From: Lachnospiraceae bacterium | Lineage (GTDB): Bacteria; Bacillota; Clostridia; Lachnospirales; Lachnospiraceae | DNA length: 64,000 nt | Assembly (NCBI GenBank): GCA_017550535.1 | Contig: JAFZOS010000040.1 | Span: forward strand, 50,319-114,318 | Direction of reading: 5' to 3' | Part shown: piece by piece, positions 1 through 7,829 of the stretch | Numbering within the stretch: position 1 is the stretch's first letter | Layout of the letters: each line of letters starts with the position of its first letter | Translations under genes and position numbers: made by a program | The notes under the pieces: generated by a model | Told to the model about the DNA's origin: nothing | The model's database searches: none | The model's input: the letters and a program-made list of their open reading frames with translations, nothing else

Positions 1-1932
1 GAGATTGAGGCGATCTTTGACAGGATGAAGGATGACGATGTCAAGGCTGCCATTAATGATACACTGTCCGAGGTTACACCGGTACAGATAGATGAAACAA
101 TTTCATCTTCTGAAGCAGCGCCGGCAGATGCACAGCCTGTCGAAGAAACACCGGCTGATACAGAATCTGAGGAAGAAGCACCATCCGATGTACAACCTGC
201 TGAGGAAGCATTGTCCGAAGAGCAGATCCTTAATGAGATCCTTTCGGATGAGTCCCTGTTTACCGAGCCTTCAACCGAGGAACCGTTACTTACCGAGCCG
301 GTTGCCGACGAACCGGTAATGGAAGAGCCTGTGCTCACCGAGCCTCTTCCGGATGAACCGGTAGCGGAAGAGCCAATGCTTACGGAACCGTTACCTGAGG
401 AACCGGATATTCCCGGGGATGTGGAAGACTTATTAAAAGATATTGAAACGGCAGAACCGGAAGATGGATCCGAAATTGCGGATGACCAGATGATGAGCGA
501 GGAGCAGGTTGATGAGCTGCTTAAATCCATCGAGGAGATGGGTGATCCGACGAGCGGTTCGGTGCCGGAAGAATCGGAACTTAGCGATATAATCGCCGAA
601 TCCGATGATGCGGATATAGCTGAGATAGGTGAACTCCTCGATAAAAACGATAACTTTGAGGCTGTGGATCCTTCGATTACGGAGGATGACAGTTCATATG
701 ATATCCCCATGCCCGGCCTTGATAATATGTCGTCGGAAGAAGAGGAAGCCCCCGAATTAAGCCCAAAAGAGAAAAAACGCCTTGAAAAGCAGGCTAAAAA
801 GGAACAGAAGAAGCGGGAAAAGGAAGAAAAGAAGAAACGTAAGGCGGGAATCGAACCTATCCCGGCCGCCGATCCGACAGGTGAATTCGCCATCCCGTCC
901 GATGATGAATCTTTTGAGGCCGAAATGGATGAAGCCCTTGCCGGGATGGAATTTACCGATGTTCCCGACGAGTATGACGGAGTGGATCTTGAAGTTGTTG
1001 AAAAGGGAGACGAGGCTTCTTCGAGAAAGAAAAAGAACGGGTTCTTTGCAAAGCTTGCAAGGGCCTTAACGGAGCCGGTTGACGGCGAGGATGAGGAAAA
1101 CCTTGAGGACCTTACCGCGGGAGTGTTCGCCGAGGAAACTGCCAAGGATATAGCCAAGGCAGGAGCCGAGGATAACGAGCAGATCCTTAAGGAGATGGAG
1201 GACGAGGAACCCGAAGAAGGTAAGGGCAAGAAGGGCAAGAAAGGCAAAAAGGAAAAGAAAGAGAAAAAAGCAAAAGAGAAGAAGCCCAAAAAGGAGAAGC
1301 AAAGGGATAAAGAGCTGTTCAAGATGCCTAAGCTTCCCAAGAAGAGGGTTGCTCTTATAATGCTTTGTACTTTATCGCTCGGCGTACTTATAGGGGTCGC
1401 ATCAATGGTACTGCCGTATTACACGGATGTAAAGGACGCCCGTGCCGCTTTTGAAGGCGGTGATTATCAGTCGACATTCATGTCGCTTACCGGACATAAG
1501 TTAAATGCCGAGCAGCAGGAGCTTTACAACAAGAACCTTATATTGTACAAGCTACAGCAGAAGCTTAAATCATACAGGAATTATTTGAGGCTCGGCATGA
1601 TGCCGGATGCACTTAATTCGCTGGTACAGGGCATAAAGGATGTTGATGAGCTAAAGGACAGTGCCGCGGAATATGGGATCACGGATCAGTTTGATGCATA
1701 TGCCGGCGAGATCACATATGAACTCGACAATACCTTCGGGGTATCGGCAGATCAGGCGCGCAGCTGGCTGGAGCTTGAAGACAGCAGGGAATATACGCGT
1801 GCACTGTATGAGCATATCGATCCTAAGGGGACTTCCGTAACGGCTCCTGCAGGAGAAGTTACGCCGGCTCCGGTCACGGATCTTAATAATTCGGTTATTG
1901 AGGGTGAAGAGTCCGAGTTTGTAAGCGATTAA
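1..1932 (+). CDS. Low-complexity acidic/lysine-rich membrane protein, 5' end outside window
   Basis: I do not recognise a family. The reading frame is open from base 1. The first ATG (position 25) has no convincing ribosome binding site, so the gene probably starts upstream. Counting from that ATG, about 440 residues precede the only membrane segment (about 441-463). This part is very acidic, with imperfect repeats of the form TEPLxxEPVxEEP around residues 80-125, and then lysine/glutamate-rich stretches near 250-280 and 395-435. The roughly 170 residues after the membrane segment look like a globular helical domain resembling TPR-type structure (YTDVKDARAAFEGGDYQ). The likely topology is a cytoplasmic disordered region, one helix and an outer domain. 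It lies 19 nt before hisH. Confident it is a gene; function unknown. Confidence 0.75.
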   Translation, partial: EIEAIFDRMKDDDVKAAINDTLSEVTPVQIDETISSSEAAPADAQPVEETPADTESEEEAPSDVQPAEEALSEEQILNEILSDESLFTEPSTEEPLLTEPVADEPVMEEPVLTEPLPDEPVAEEPMLTEPLPEEPDIPGDVEDLLKDIETAEPEDGSEIADDQMMSEEQVDELLKSIEEMGDPTSGSVPEESELSDIIAESDDADIAEIGELLDKNDNFEAVDPSITEDDSSYDIPMPGLDNMSSEEEEAPELSPKEKKRLEKQAKKEQKKREKEEKKKRKAGIEPIPAADPTGEFAIPSDDESFEAEMDEALAGMEFTDVPDEYDGVDLEVVEKGDEASSRKKKNGFFAKLARALTEPVDGEDEENLEDLTAGVFAEETAKDIAKAGAEDNEQILKEMEDEEPEEGKGKKGKKGKKEKKEKKAKEKKPKKEKQRDKELFKMPKLPKKRVALIMLCTLSLGVLIGVASMVLPYYTDVKDARAAFEGGDYQSTFMSLTGHKLNAEQQELYNKNLILYKLQQKLKSYRNYLRLGMMPDALNSLVQGIKDVDELKDSAAEYGITDQFDAYAGEITYELDNTFGVSADQARSWLELEDSREYTRALYEHIDPKGTSVTAPAGEVTPAPVTDLNNSVIEGEESEFVSD

Positions 1933-1951
1933 ACCTGCTTTAGGAGAAATA

Positions 1952-2554
1952 ATGGTAGCAGTTATAGATTATGATGCGGGAAATATAAAAAGTGTTGAAA
2001 AAGCGGTACAGTATCTTGGCTATGATGTCACGGTTACAAGGGACAGGGATGAGATACTTAAAAGCGACAGGGTGATCCTGCCGGGAGTCGGAGCTTTCGG
2101 TGCCGCTATGGACAGGATAAGGGGTTATGGCCTTGAGTCTGTCATAAATGAGGTGGTATACAAGGGAACACCGTTCCTTGGGATATGCCTCGGGCTGCAG
2201 CTTTTATTTGAAAGGAGCGAGGAGGCGCCCGGAGTGAAAGGATTGTCGCTTTTAAAAGGCGAGATACTTAAGATCCCGACAGGTGAATATGTAAAGATCC
2301 CTCACATGGGCTGGAATTCCCTTAAGCTTAAGAACGACGGCAGGCTGTTTAAAGGTGTGGATGACGGGGCTTTTGTGTATTTCGTACATTCGTATTATCT
2401 TAAGGCTGATGATGATGACATAGTTAAGGCTGAAACTTATTACAACACCTGCATACATGCTTCGGTAGAGAAGGATAACGTATACGCCTGTCAGTTCCAT
2501 CCCGAAAAGAGTTCGGATGTCGGACTTAAGATGCTTAAGAATTTCCTGGAGTAA
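1952..2554 (+). CDS. hisH: Imidazole glycerol phosphate synthase, glutaminase subunit HisH
   Basis: This is the glutamine amidotransferase subunit of IGP synthase. It supplies ammonia to HisF in the fifth step of histidine biosynthesis, in the cytoplasm. At 200 aa it has the usual HisH length. The class I GATase features are visible: the nucleophile Cys79 in [10 protein letters not shown] and the His183/Glu185 pair in CQFHPEKSS. An AGGAG site lies 8 nt before the ATG. hisF begins 5 nt after the stop, so the two subunits are made together. The other his genes are not in this window. Confidence 0.97.
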   Translation: MVAVIDYDAGNIKSVEKAVQYLGYDVTVTRDRDEILKSDRVILPGVGAFGAAMDRIRGYGLESVINEVVYKGTPFLGICLGLQLLFERSEEAPGVKGLSLLKGEILKIPTGEYVKIPHMGWNSLKLKNDGRLFKGVDDGAFVYFVHSYYLKADDDDIVKAETYYNTCIHASVEKDNVYACQFHPEKSSDVGLKMLKNFLE

Positions 2555-2559
2555 ACCAT

Positions 2560-3321
2560 ATGTACACAAAACGCATAATCCCCTGCCTGGATGTTAACAA
2601 CGGAAGGGTGGTAAAGGGAACCAATTTCATAAACCTTAAGGATGCAGGGGATCCCATTGAGGTAAGCAGGCTGTATGATAAGGCCGGCGCCGACGAGCTG
2701 GTATTCCTGGATATCACGGCATCTTCCGATGCGAGGGATATAAAGGCCGAACTTGTAAGAAAGATAGCCGAGACGATCTTCATACCGTTTACAGTAGGCG
2801 GCGGCATACGTTCGGTGGATGATTTTAAGATGATACTGCGCGAGGGTGCCGATAAGGTGGCGGTCAATTCGGCTGCGATAATGGATCCCGAGCTTATTTC
2901 GAGGGCTGCCGATAAATTCGGGAGCCAGTGTGTGGTAGTTGCCATAGATGCAAAGCGCCGTGAAGACGGCAGCGGATGGAATATATTTAAAAACGGCGGC
3001 CGTGTCGATATGGGGATCGATGCGATCGAGTGGGCAATGAAAGCATGTTCGCTTGGCGCGGGTGAGATCCTGCTTACGAGCATGGATTGTGACGGGACAA
3101 AAGCAGGCTATGATATAGAGCTGACAAAGCTTGTTTCCGAAAATGTTGATATACCCGTTATCGCATCAGGCGGCGCGGGAAATAAAGAGCATTTTCTTGA
3201 AGCTCTGACTGACGGTATGGCGGATGCTGCACTGGCAGCCTCCCTGTTCCATTACAAGGAGCTTGAGATAAAGGAACTTAAGGAATATTTAAGGGAAAAG
3301 GGAGTTCCCGTGAGGTTGTGA
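2560..3321 (+). CDS. hisF: Imidazole glycerol phosphate synthase, cyclase subunit HisF
   Basis: This (beta/alpha)8-barrel subunit converts PRFAR and the ammonia delivered by HisH into imidazole glycerol phosphate and AICAR, linking histidine and purine synthesis. It is 253 aa, the normal length. Catalytic Asp11 ([12 protein letters not shown]) and Asp130 (VVVAIDAKR) are present, as are the phosphate-binding FTVGGGIRS and IASGGAG loops. The stop TGA shares its last base with the ATG of ung, which indicates translational coupling. Confidence 0.97.
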   Translation: MYTKRIIPCLDVNNGRVVKGTNFINLKDAGDPIEVSRLYDKAGADELVFLDITASSDARDIKAELVRKIAETIFIPFTVGGGIRSVDDFKMILREGADKVAVNSAAIMDPELISRAADKFGSQCVVVAIDAKRREDGSGWNIFKNGGRVDMGIDAIEWAMKACSLGAGEILLTSMDCDGTKAGYDIELTKLVSENVDIPVIASGGAGNKEHFLEALTDGMADAALAASLFHYKELEIKELKEYLREKGVPVRL

Positions 3322-4001
3322 TGGCTGCAATTGACAATGACTGGCTTGGGCCGCTTGGCGTCGAATTTAAGAAGCCTTACTACAAGGTTCTTTATGATAA
3401 GGTCAGGAGTGAATATACCACGCACGTGGTTTTCCCTCCTGCTGAAGATATATTCAATGCATTTTCACTGACCCCGCTTGGCAGGGTCAAGGTCCTTATC
3501 CTCGGGCAGGATCCGTATCATGAGCCCGGGCAGGCGCACGGCCTGTCGTTTTCCGTAAGGCCTGGCATAGATATACCGCCTTCGCTTGAAAACATATATA
3601 AGGAGCTTCATGATGACCTTGGCTGCTACGTTCCCGACAACGGTTACCTTGAAAAGTGGGCAAAACAGGGCGTGATGCTCCTTAATACGGTGCTCACGGT
3701 GCGCAACCATCAGGCTAATTCGCATAAGGGGATCGGCTGGGAGGAGTTTACGGATGCTGCGATCAGGATACTGAATGAACAGGATCGGCCCATAGTATAT
3801 ATGCTTTGGGGCAGGCCTGCACAGGCCAAGGTTCCGATGCTTGATAACCCAAAGCATCTCATACTTACGGCGCCGCATCCAAGCCCATTATCGGCATACC
3901 GGGGCTTTTTCGGGTGCAGGCATTTCAGTAAGGCAAATGATTTTCTCATAAAACACGGTGTTGAACCGATCGACTGGCAGATAGAGAACATAAGGGTGTA
4001 A
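3321..4001 (+). CDS. ung: Uracil-DNA glycosylase (family 1)
   Basis: This enzyme removes uracil from DNA to start base excision repair. It carries the family 1 water-activating motif GQDPYH (residues 62-67, catalytic Asp64), and the C-terminal motif HPSPLSAYRGFFG with its catalytic His at about 186. At 226 aa it is full length. The start is ATG at 3321, overlapping the hisF stop by one base. A GTG at 3318 would add one residue and cannot be excluded. A repair gene downstream of hisHF looks like operon hitch-hiking rather than a functional link. Confidence 0.97.
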   Translation: MAAIDNDWLGPLGVEFKKPYYKVLYDKVRSEYTTHVVFPPAEDIFNAFSLTPLGRVKVLILGQDPYHEPGQAHGLSFSVRPGIDIPPSLENIYKELHDDLGCYVPDNGYLEKWAKQGVMLLNTVLTVRNHQANSHKGIGWEEFTDAAIRILNEQDRPIVYMLWGRPAQAKVPMLDNPKHLILTAPHPSPLSAYRGFFGCRHFSKANDFLIKHGVEPIDWQIENIRV

Positions 4002-4027
4002 GAGGATAAAGAGTGGAGGATAAATAA

Positions 4028-5200
4028 GTGGATATGAAGAAGGCAAGGGTGGTCCTTGGGATCGCCACGGGCTTGCTGCTGATAGCCGTAATAATCATGG
4101 CCGTGTACTACGGTGTAAGTTACTTTTCCAAGGCCAATAAACTGGCAGATCTGTTACGGTCCGGAAATGAATACATGGATTCGGGAGAGTATGAGACGGC
4201 CATAAAGTACTACGACGATGCTTTAAACTACGAGCCCGAAAGTACAGAGATAAGGAATGCCATAGCGTATGCATATATTAAGATCGCCGAGAACTGCTCA
4301 AGTTCCGCAGATGCGGTCGAAGCATACCAGCAGTCGCTTTTATACAATAAAACGAATAAAACGCCCTACTGGGGCATAGCGAACATATATGATGAACTCA
4401 GTGATACAGACAATATGATCGCTGCCCTTCAGACAGGCTATGACAGCACCGGTGATGAGGCAATGATGCAGAAGATCGAGGCTGTTAAAGCGGATGAGGC
4501 AAGGCAGCAGGCCGAGGAGGAAGCGGCCGCAGCCGAGGAAGCCGAGAGGGCAGCCCTTGAGGAAGCGCACAGCGGTGCACTCCAGGCCATGTATCAGTGC
4601 TTCGAGGAAGGTGACCTTGATAAAGTCAAAGATCTTATGAGGACCGAGGAATATACCGATCTTGCCGACGAAGTCGTGGGAGACAATTCTTTCTACTATG
4701 GAACAAAAACTCCCGAGGGCTTAAGGGAAGGCAAGGGGATCGCCCTATATCGTGACGGATATTATTATTACGGTGATTTTTCATCGGATATGCGAAACGG
4801 TACCGGAACCCTTATGAGGGCTGTTTATTCAGAATCATCCGCAATAGGCTCATTTGTTTATGAGGGGCAGTGGAGCAATGACAAACCGAACGGCGATGGT
4901 ACCTGCACATCAAATTACTACAAGGATAAGATAGGTGCTTCCGGTTTATCGAAGCAGGTCATCAAGGGAACATATACAGACGGACTCGAAAACGGTTCTA
5001 TGACGCTTGAGGGAATACCAAAGGCAGGCGGAACGGTAAAATACAGCTACACTTCCGAAAACGGCGTGGCAAAGAAGATAAGCGATGAAGATTCGGGAGT
5101 CAAGGGTCAGTACATCATCGCCAAGTCGAGCGACGGAAAGAGTAACCTTACTTCTGACGGGTCGCTTAGGGGCGTTGAAGGATATACACAGGGAGAATGA
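4028..5200 (+). CDS. Membrane-anchored TPR and MORN-repeat protein
   Basis: 390 aa, with a GTG start preceded by GGAGGA at 7 nt. After a short basic N-terminus there is one membrane helix (about residues 10-32). TPR-like repeats follow at about 38-130 (SGNEYMDSGEYETAIKYYDDA), then an alanine/glutamate-rich coiled coil near 150-185. A C-terminal half contains MORN-type motifs such as EGKGIALYRDGYYYYGDF and YEGQWSNDKPNGDGT. TPR and MORN repeats generally bind proteins or lipids, so this is probably an outward-facing scaffold. No enzymatic motif is visible. It sits between ung and lysA with short gaps. The architecture is clear but the role is unknown. Confidence 0.85.
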   Translation: MDMKKARVVLGIATGLLLIAVIIMAVYYGVSYFSKANKLADLLRSGNEYMDSGEYETAIKYYDDALNYEPESTEIRNAIAYAYIKIAENCSSSADAVEAYQQSLLYNKTNKTPYWGIANIYDELSDTDNMIAALQTGYDSTGDEAMMQKIEAVKADEARQQAEEEAAAAEEAERAALEEAHSGALQAMYQCFEEGDLDKVKDLMRTEEYTDLADEVVGDNSFYYGTKTPEGLREGKGIALYRDGYYYYGDFSSDMRNGTGTLMRAVYSESSAIGSFVYEGQWSNDKPNGDGTCTSNYYKDKIGASGLSKQVIKGTYTDGLENGSMTLEGIPKAGGTVKYSYTSENGVAKKISDEDSGVKGQYIIAKSSDGKSNLTSDGSLRGVEGYTQGE

Positions 5201-5204
5201 TATT

Positions 5205-6458
5205 ATGGATTCATTTATCAACAGTTCGGGATTTTTTAAAGGAAATGATCCCGAAAAGCTTGCGGAAAAGTTTGGGACACCGCTCTATGTCTACAATGAG
5301 GATATCATTAGGGACCGGATGTTAAGGGTGGCAAATGTTATCACCAAATATCCTTACAGGGCCAACTACTCATGCAAAACCAATACAAACTTAAGCATCC
5401 TTAAGATAGCGCTGGATGCAGGCATCAATGCCGATGCAATGAGTGAGGGCGAGATGAGGATGCTGCTAAAGGCAGGTTTTACTCCGGACCGGATCTTCTA
5501 TGTATGCAACAACGTTTCGGCAGATGAAATGCGCTTTGCGATCGATAATGATATTTTGACAAGCCTTGACAGCCTTGATCAGATCAGGATGTTCGGTACG
5601 ATAAACCGCGGCGGCAGGTGCGCGGTAAGGATCAATCCCGGAGTTGGTGCCGGCCATCATGAGAAGGTTGTAACGGCGGGAAAGAAGACGAAGTTTGCCA
5701 TTGCCGAGGCCGATATAGACGAGATATTTAAGATAGCGGACGAATATGACCTTAAGATAGTCGGGATAAACCAGCATGTGGGTTCTCAGTTTATGGATCC
5801 GTCACCATTCCTTGCGGCCGTTGATAATCTTTTAAGGATAGCGATGAGGTTTAAGGACCTTGAGTTCATTGATTTCGGAGGCGGTTACGGAATACCGTAT
5901 CATAAGCTTGACGATGAGAAGGAATACGATATGGAAGCTTTCTCAAAGGAGTTTACGGCAAAGCTTGATGATTTCGTTTTAAGATACGGCAGCGTTCCGC
6001 TGTTTAAGAGCGAGCCGGGCCGTTATTGTGTAGCCGAGGGCGGAGTGATCCTCGGAAGGGTGCATTCTATAAAGGAAAATTCAGGTATTAAGTATGTTGG
6101 GACGGATGTCGGCATGAATGTTCTGGTACGTCCTTCCATGTACGATTCGTGGCATGATATAGAGATAATAAGGGACGGTAAGGTTGTAGGCAGGGATAAC
6201 GCCGGGTTTGAGAAGGTGACCGTGTGCGGAAATATCTGCGAGTCGGGTGATGTGCTCTGTAAGGACAGGGAGCTTCCGAAGGTTAAGGATAACGATCTTA
6301 TCTGCGTGCTCGATGCCGGCGCTTACGGTTATTCCATGTGTTCTTCATACAATACAAGGCTGCGTCCGGCGGAGGTCATGGTATGCTCTGACGGAAGCAT
6401 TAAACTTATAAGAAGGCGCGAGACATTTGAGGATATGTTCGCATTCTATGAGGGTTGA
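5205..6458 (+). CDS. lysA: Diaminopimelate decarboxylase
   Basis: This PLP enzyme catalyses the last step of lysine synthesis, decarboxylation of meso-diaminopimelate. It has an alanine racemase-like barrel in the N-terminal half with the PLP lysine in YSCKTN (about Lys58), the phosphate-binding DFGGGYGIPY motif, and the EPGRY motif. The C-terminal domain contains CESGD and the GAYGYSMCSSYN motif that completes the active site across the dimer. Start chosen at ATG 5205 (417 aa), which follows GGGAG at 9 nt and gives the usual N-terminus ending in GTPLYVYNE. The open frame extends back to 5085 but would overlap the preceding gene. Confidence 0.96.
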   Translation: MDSFINSSGFFKGNDPEKLAEKFGTPLYVYNEDIIRDRMLRVANVITKYPYRANYSCKTNTNLSILKIALDAGINADAMSEGEMRMLLKAGFTPDRIFYVCNNVSADEMRFAIDNDILTSLDSLDQIRMFGTINRGGRCAVRINPGVGAGHHEKVVTAGKKTKFAIAEADIDEIFKIADEYDLKIVGINQHVGSQFMDPSPFLAAVDNLLRIAMRFKDLEFIDFGGGYGIPYHKLDDEKEYDMEAFSKEFTAKLDDFVLRYGSVPLFKSEPGRYCVAEGGVILGRVHSIKENSGIKYVGTDVGMNVLVRPSMYDSWHDIEIIRDGKVVGRDNAGFEKVTVCGNICESGDVLCKDRELPKVKDNDLICVLDAGAYGYSMCSSYNTRLRPAEVMVCSDGSIKLIRRRETFEDMFAFYEG

Positions 6459-6513
6459 TAATTTCAGGCGGTTGTGATATCATCAAGTAGCTGTTTTGCG
6501 GTAATTGCTTAAT

Positions 6514-6596
6514 GCCGGCGTGTCGGAATGGCAGACGAGGCAGACTCAAAATCTGTTGTGGGCAACCACGTATGGGTTCAAGTCCCATCGCCGGCA
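6514..6596 (+). tRNA. tRNA-Leu (anticodon CAA)
   Basis: A class II tRNA of 83 nt. The acceptor stem GCCGGCG (6514-6520) pairs with CGCCGGC (6589-6595), with discriminator A at 6596. The anticodon stem GCAGA/TCTGT encloses loop CTCAAAA, giving anticodon CAA, which reads UUG. A long variable arm follows, then T-arm ATGGG-TTCAAGT-CCCAT. The 3' CCA is not encoded, so it must be added by a nucleotidyltransferase. Confidence 0.96.
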
Positions 6597-6630
6597 TTTG
6601 TCATGAGGAGGGACCCGCTTGCGGGAGGAG

Positions 6631-6718
6631 TCCTTATGACGGCAGGCCAGTCCCTTCCGGGTAGCCGTGAGGATTCCTTAGGACGGCAGGCCAGTACCTT
6701 ACGGATAGCCATTTTATA
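6631..6718. repeat. Two-copy 44-nt imperfect tandem repeat downstream of tRNA-Leu
   Basis: Two consecutive 44-nt units start at 6631 and 6675. They share TCCTTA, then GACGGCAGGCCAGT, then CCTT and CGG/TAGCC blocks, with differences concentrated at the 3' end. A small CCCGC/GCGGG hairpin lies just upstream (6614-6625). There is no associated gene. This may be a remnant of duplicated tRNA-flanking DNA or part of a processed leader. Confidence 0.7.
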
Positions 6719-6727
6719 GGATATCAC

Positions 6728-6756
6728 AAGTCGGGTTTATCCCGGCTTTATTTCGT
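6728..6756 (+). terminator. Probable Rho-independent terminator after tRNA-Leu region
   Basis: AAGTCGGG (6728-6735) and CCCGGCTT (6741-6748) form an 8-bp stem with one G-U pair and a 5-nt loop. The following tail TATTTCGTT is only moderately T-rich. It ends the tRNA/repeat transcript or acts in the leader of the next gene. Confidence 0.6.
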
Positions 6757-6770
6757 TAAATCGGGGAAAT

Positions 6771-7085
6771 ATGATAATCTTTAAGAAACAATATGAAAAA
6801 GCACGGACCGGCACAGCAGGCATAGATTCGGACGAGGGTCTTAAGGCTTTGCTCGACGAAGCCAAGGCTCTTGTTAACAGGGCAGGGCAGGGCGTTAAGG
6901 GTGAACGTTCACCGGTAACTATGATAGAAAAGATCCAGATAAGCGATACCACAAAACTTGTGCAAAAGCTTATAATGGACATTGACAGGGATGTAAAGAA
7001 GGGCCGTCCGTACGATAAGGACCGCGAAAAACTCGAAACAGCGGTAAGCGCCCTGCGCACATCCATAGAAAATATTTTGGACTGA
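6771..7085 (+). CDS. Small uncharacterised protein upstream of trmD
   Basis: 104 aa and probably cytoplasmic, with no signal peptide or membrane helix. The sequence is charged and predicted mostly helical ([54 protein letters not shown]). GGGGA precedes the ATG by 4 nt and trmD starts 1 nt after the stop, so it is clearly translated with trmD. The rimM gene often sits in this position, but the protein is too short and shows none of the RimM motifs. Function unknown. Confidence 0.8.
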   Translation: MIIFKKQYEKARTGTAGIDSDEGLKALLDEAKALVNRAGQGVKGERSPVTMIEKIQISDTTKLVQKLIMDIDRDVKKGRPYDKDREKLETAVSALRTSIENILD

Positions 7086-7086
7086 T

Positions 7087-7782
7087 ATGAACTTCCACAT
7101 AATGACTCTCTTCCCCGAAATGGTAATGCAGGGGCTTGATACAAGCATAATCGGACGGGCGATGGAGAATGGAATAATCGATATCGAAGCCGTGAATATC
7201 CGTGATTATGCCTTTAACAAGCATAACAAGGTGGATGACTACATCTACGGAGGCGGTGCAGGCATGCTGATGCAGGCCGAACCCGTATACCTTTGTTATG
7301 AGGCTATAGCCGGCAGGATAAAGGATAAGCGCGGAGGAGAATACAAGCCCCGGGTCATATATCTTACACCGCAGGGTGAGGTTTTTTCGCAGAAGAAGGC
7401 CGCCGAGCTTGCACTTGAAGATGATCTTATCCTTTTGTGCGGGCATTACGAAGGCATAGACGAGAGGGTTTTGGAGGAAATAGTGACCGACAACATCTCC
7501 ATAGGTGACTATGTACTGACGGGAGGCGAACTTCCGGCGATGATAGTTGTGGATGCTGTATCACGATTGATACCGGGAGTTCTTGGGAGCGATGTTTCGG
7601 CAGAATTTGAATCGTTTCATGATAACCTGCTTGAGTATCCCCAGTACTCAAGGCCGGAGGTATGGCATGACAAAAGGGTCCCGGAAATACTGTTATCCGG
7701 TCACCATGCAAATATAGAGAAGTGGAGGCATGAGCAATCCGTTATAAGGACTAAGCAGCGCCGTCCCGACCTGTTAACCTAG
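7087..7782 (+). CDS. trmD: tRNA (guanine-N1)-methyltransferase TrmD
   Basis: A SPOUT methyltransferase that makes m1G37 next to the anticodon of tRNAs reading CNN codons and prevents +1 frameshifting. It is 231 aa, with the knot-region motifs [13 protein letters not shown] and [15 protein letters not shown] that bind S-adenosylmethionine, and the N-terminal [11 protein letters not shown] signature. It starts immediately after the small upstream gene. In most Firmicutes it lies in an rpsP-rimM-trmD-rplS operon. Here it is separate from those genes, at least within the window. Confidence 0.97.
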   Translation: MNFHIMTLFPEMVMQGLDTSIIGRAMENGIIDIEAVNIRDYAFNKHNKVDDYIYGGGAGMLMQAEPVYLCYEAIAGRIKDKRGGEYKPRVIYLTPQGEVFSQKKAAELALEDDLILLCGHYEGIDERVLEEIVTDNISIGDYVLTGGELPAMIVVDAVSRLIPGVLGSDVSAEFESFHDNLLEYPQYSRPEVWHDKRVPEILLSGHHANIEKWRHEQSVIRTKQRRPDLLT

Positions 7783-7829
7783 TGTTATGAAAGCATCATG
7801 GCAGTAGCTTAAAAGAAAGGAAGAAGAAT

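Noticed and set aside
1066..1302. Minus-strand hydrophobic frames opposite Lys/Glu-rich genes
   Set aside because: They are mirror images of lysine-rich codons (Lys codons read as Phe/Leu in reverse), without start signals.
5085..5204. Longer start for lysA
   Set aside because: It would overlap the TPR/MORN gene by more than 100 nt; ATG 5205 has a good site and gives the normal N-terminus.
6631..6718. Possible CRISPR array
   Set aside because: Only two directly adjacent imperfect copies, no spacers of constant length and no cas genes.
6528..6719. Open frame of 63 codons through the tRNA and repeats
   Set aside because: It lies in the tRNA-Leu gene and the tandem repeat, has no ribosome binding site and no protein-like composition.
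6771..7085. RimM identity for the small gene before trmD
   Set aside because: Too short and without the RimM PRC-barrel motifs; position alone is not enough.
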